A DNA stretch of 38,013 bases from Paludibacteraceae bacterium (GTDB lineage: Bacteria; Bacteroidota; Bacteroidia; Bacteroidales; Paludibacteraceae). This document shows positions 37,443-38,013 of this stretch, one piece after another. A program made the translations under genes and the position numbers. The stretch is from assembly GCA_016280845.1 (NCBI GenBank), contig JAEEHO010000041.1, positions 1 to 38,013 of the forward strand. The letters are read 5' to 3'. The notes beneath the pieces were generated by a model. It was not told where the DNA came from and made no database searches. It saw only the letters and a list, made by a program, of their open reading frames with translations. The number at the start of each line of letters is the position of its first letter. Position 1 is the first letter of the stretch.

Positions 37443-37893
37443 AAATTAGCCGCCCCGTGGCACTACCGAGTGTCTAAACCGTTTCTCTGCCCCGATTGCG
37501 GAACTTGCCATTATCGGGCGCGGCTCTTTTTTGACTCCCCACTATGGCAGGGGTTCGCCGCATGGTTGGCACTAACGTAGCCTGCACGGCTTGTTTCCGC
37601 CCATTTTTTGACGTCACCGCCACATGATAAGCTCATGCCGCTGCTGTCTTAGTAGAAACAAGCAAAGCCGCCCTTGACAGTCCCGCTCCCCTGGACTACG
37701 GGTACGCTTGCGGCGCTCTGCGTACCGGGTCGGTCCCTCCTCCACTCGTGCCGCCCGCCAAAAAGCAAACACAGCAGATTTGAGATTGAGAAAACTAAGG
37801 CAACCGCTTTGGCACAGAGCCTTTGCAAAAGCGAACCTCCCGAAGGACCTACATCGCTTTTTCATTAGTTCACCGCCCCGCTGGCGGCGACGT
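37443..37893. other. 450-bp stretch without a convincing gene
   Basis: I see no frame with a good ribosome site. Minus-strand frame 37614-37865 (83 codons) is Arg/Cys-rich and unlike a protein; a short frame beginning MSLSCGGDVKKWAE near 37637 breaks after about 42 codons. There are short inverted repeats (GGTACGC 37701-37707 with GCGTACC 37720-37726). It may hold a structured RNA or a tRNA-spacer remnant. Confidence 0.5.
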
Positions 37894-37966
37894 AGCTACT
37901 GGAGGGAATTGAACCCCCGACCCGCTGATTACAAATCAGCAGCTCTACCAACTGAGCTACAACAGC
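37894..37966 (-). tRNA. tRNA-Thr (TGT)
   Basis: Complete cloverleaf: acceptor GCTGTTG/CAGTAGC (two G-U pairs), D-arm AGCTCAGTTGGTAGAGC, anticodon stem GCTGA-TTTGTAA-TCAGC with anticodon TGT, T-arm GGGGG-TTCAATT-CCCTC. No CCA is encoded. It reads ACA codons. Confidence 0.93.
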
Positions 37967-37971
37967 ATCAG

Positions 37972-38005
37972 GCCGCTCCGGAGAAAGGAATAAAGCCGGA
38001 GCGGC
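37972..38005. other. Perfect 10-bp hairpin upstream of tRNA-Thr
   Basis: GCCGCTCCGG / CCGGAGCGGC with a 14-nt loop, 6 nt from the tRNA 5' end. No T-run on either side, so it may be a processing element or a terminator truncated by the window edge. Confidence 0.6.
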
Positions 38006-38013
38006 TGAGAGAG

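Noticed and set aside
37323..37580. Plus-strand frame with a good AAGGAGGT site (SRPAGARNGSRTRNIQLGG...)
   Set aside because: It reads antisense through the tRNA-Gly gene; the GSRTRNIQLGGLALYQL string is the tRNA in translation.
37614..37865. 83-codon minus-strand frame near the tRNAs
   Set aside because: No ribosome site, unusual Arg/Cys-rich composition and no recognisable domain.

Overview
The window is a temperate tailed bacteriophage genome, or most of one, from a Gram-positive host. I infer a gut Clostridia-type host from the strong AGGAGG-type ribosome binding sites, the DUF1351/DUF1064/RecT/YqaJ recombination set and roughly 50% GC. Apart from one short rightward block (repressor, ImmA-like peptidase, integrase), every convincing gene is on the minus strand. 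Genes are tightly packed, mostly with 1-17 nt overlaps (TAATG, TGATG, ATGA, TTGA) that imply translational coupling. I see no rRNA, transposase or host housekeeping genes.

Layout, read leftward from the right end: tRNA-Thr and tRNA-Gly (38.0-37.4 kb); a nucleotide-metabolism and accessory block (37.2-30.5 kb) with dUTPase, a DUF5664 protein, a radical SAM protein, a PAPS-reductase-like gene frameshifted at a G8 run, a free-standing HNH nuclease and many tiny Cys-rich proteins; attP (30.5-30.2 kb) with a tRNA-Ser 3' fragment flanked by four arm-type repeats; integrase, ImmA and repressor on the plus strand (30.15-28.3 kb); a face-to-face promoter switch (28.25-28.1 kb); an early leftward operon (28.07-17.7 kb) with a Cro-like HTH protein, YqaJ exonuclease, RecT, SSB, replication initiator, DnaB helicase, a phage DnaN sliding clamp and a 3D-domain membrane protein; a broken, circularly permuted cytosine methyltransferase locus with a second long overlapping frame (17.65-15.4 kb); and packaging, head and tail-tip genes (15.3-0 kb): TerL, portal, protease-scaffold, capsid, connectors and fibres with leucine-rich repeats.

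Because phage genes lie on both sides of the tRNA-Ser fragment, the window looks like the unintegrated (attP) form rather than an integrated prophage. No tape-measure, holin or DNA polymerase gene is visible. Either the tail is short (podovirus-like) or the missing genes lie left of base 1, where the first fibre gene is cut off.

How it works together (inference): the repressor/Cro switch with convergent promoters decides lysogeny. RecT, YqaJ and SSB recombine. The initiator, DnaB and DnaN take over host DNA polymerase III. dUTPase and DUF5664 adjust nucleotide pools. A late promoter at about 14.4 kb, inside a long inverted repeat, probably drives packaging and structural genes.
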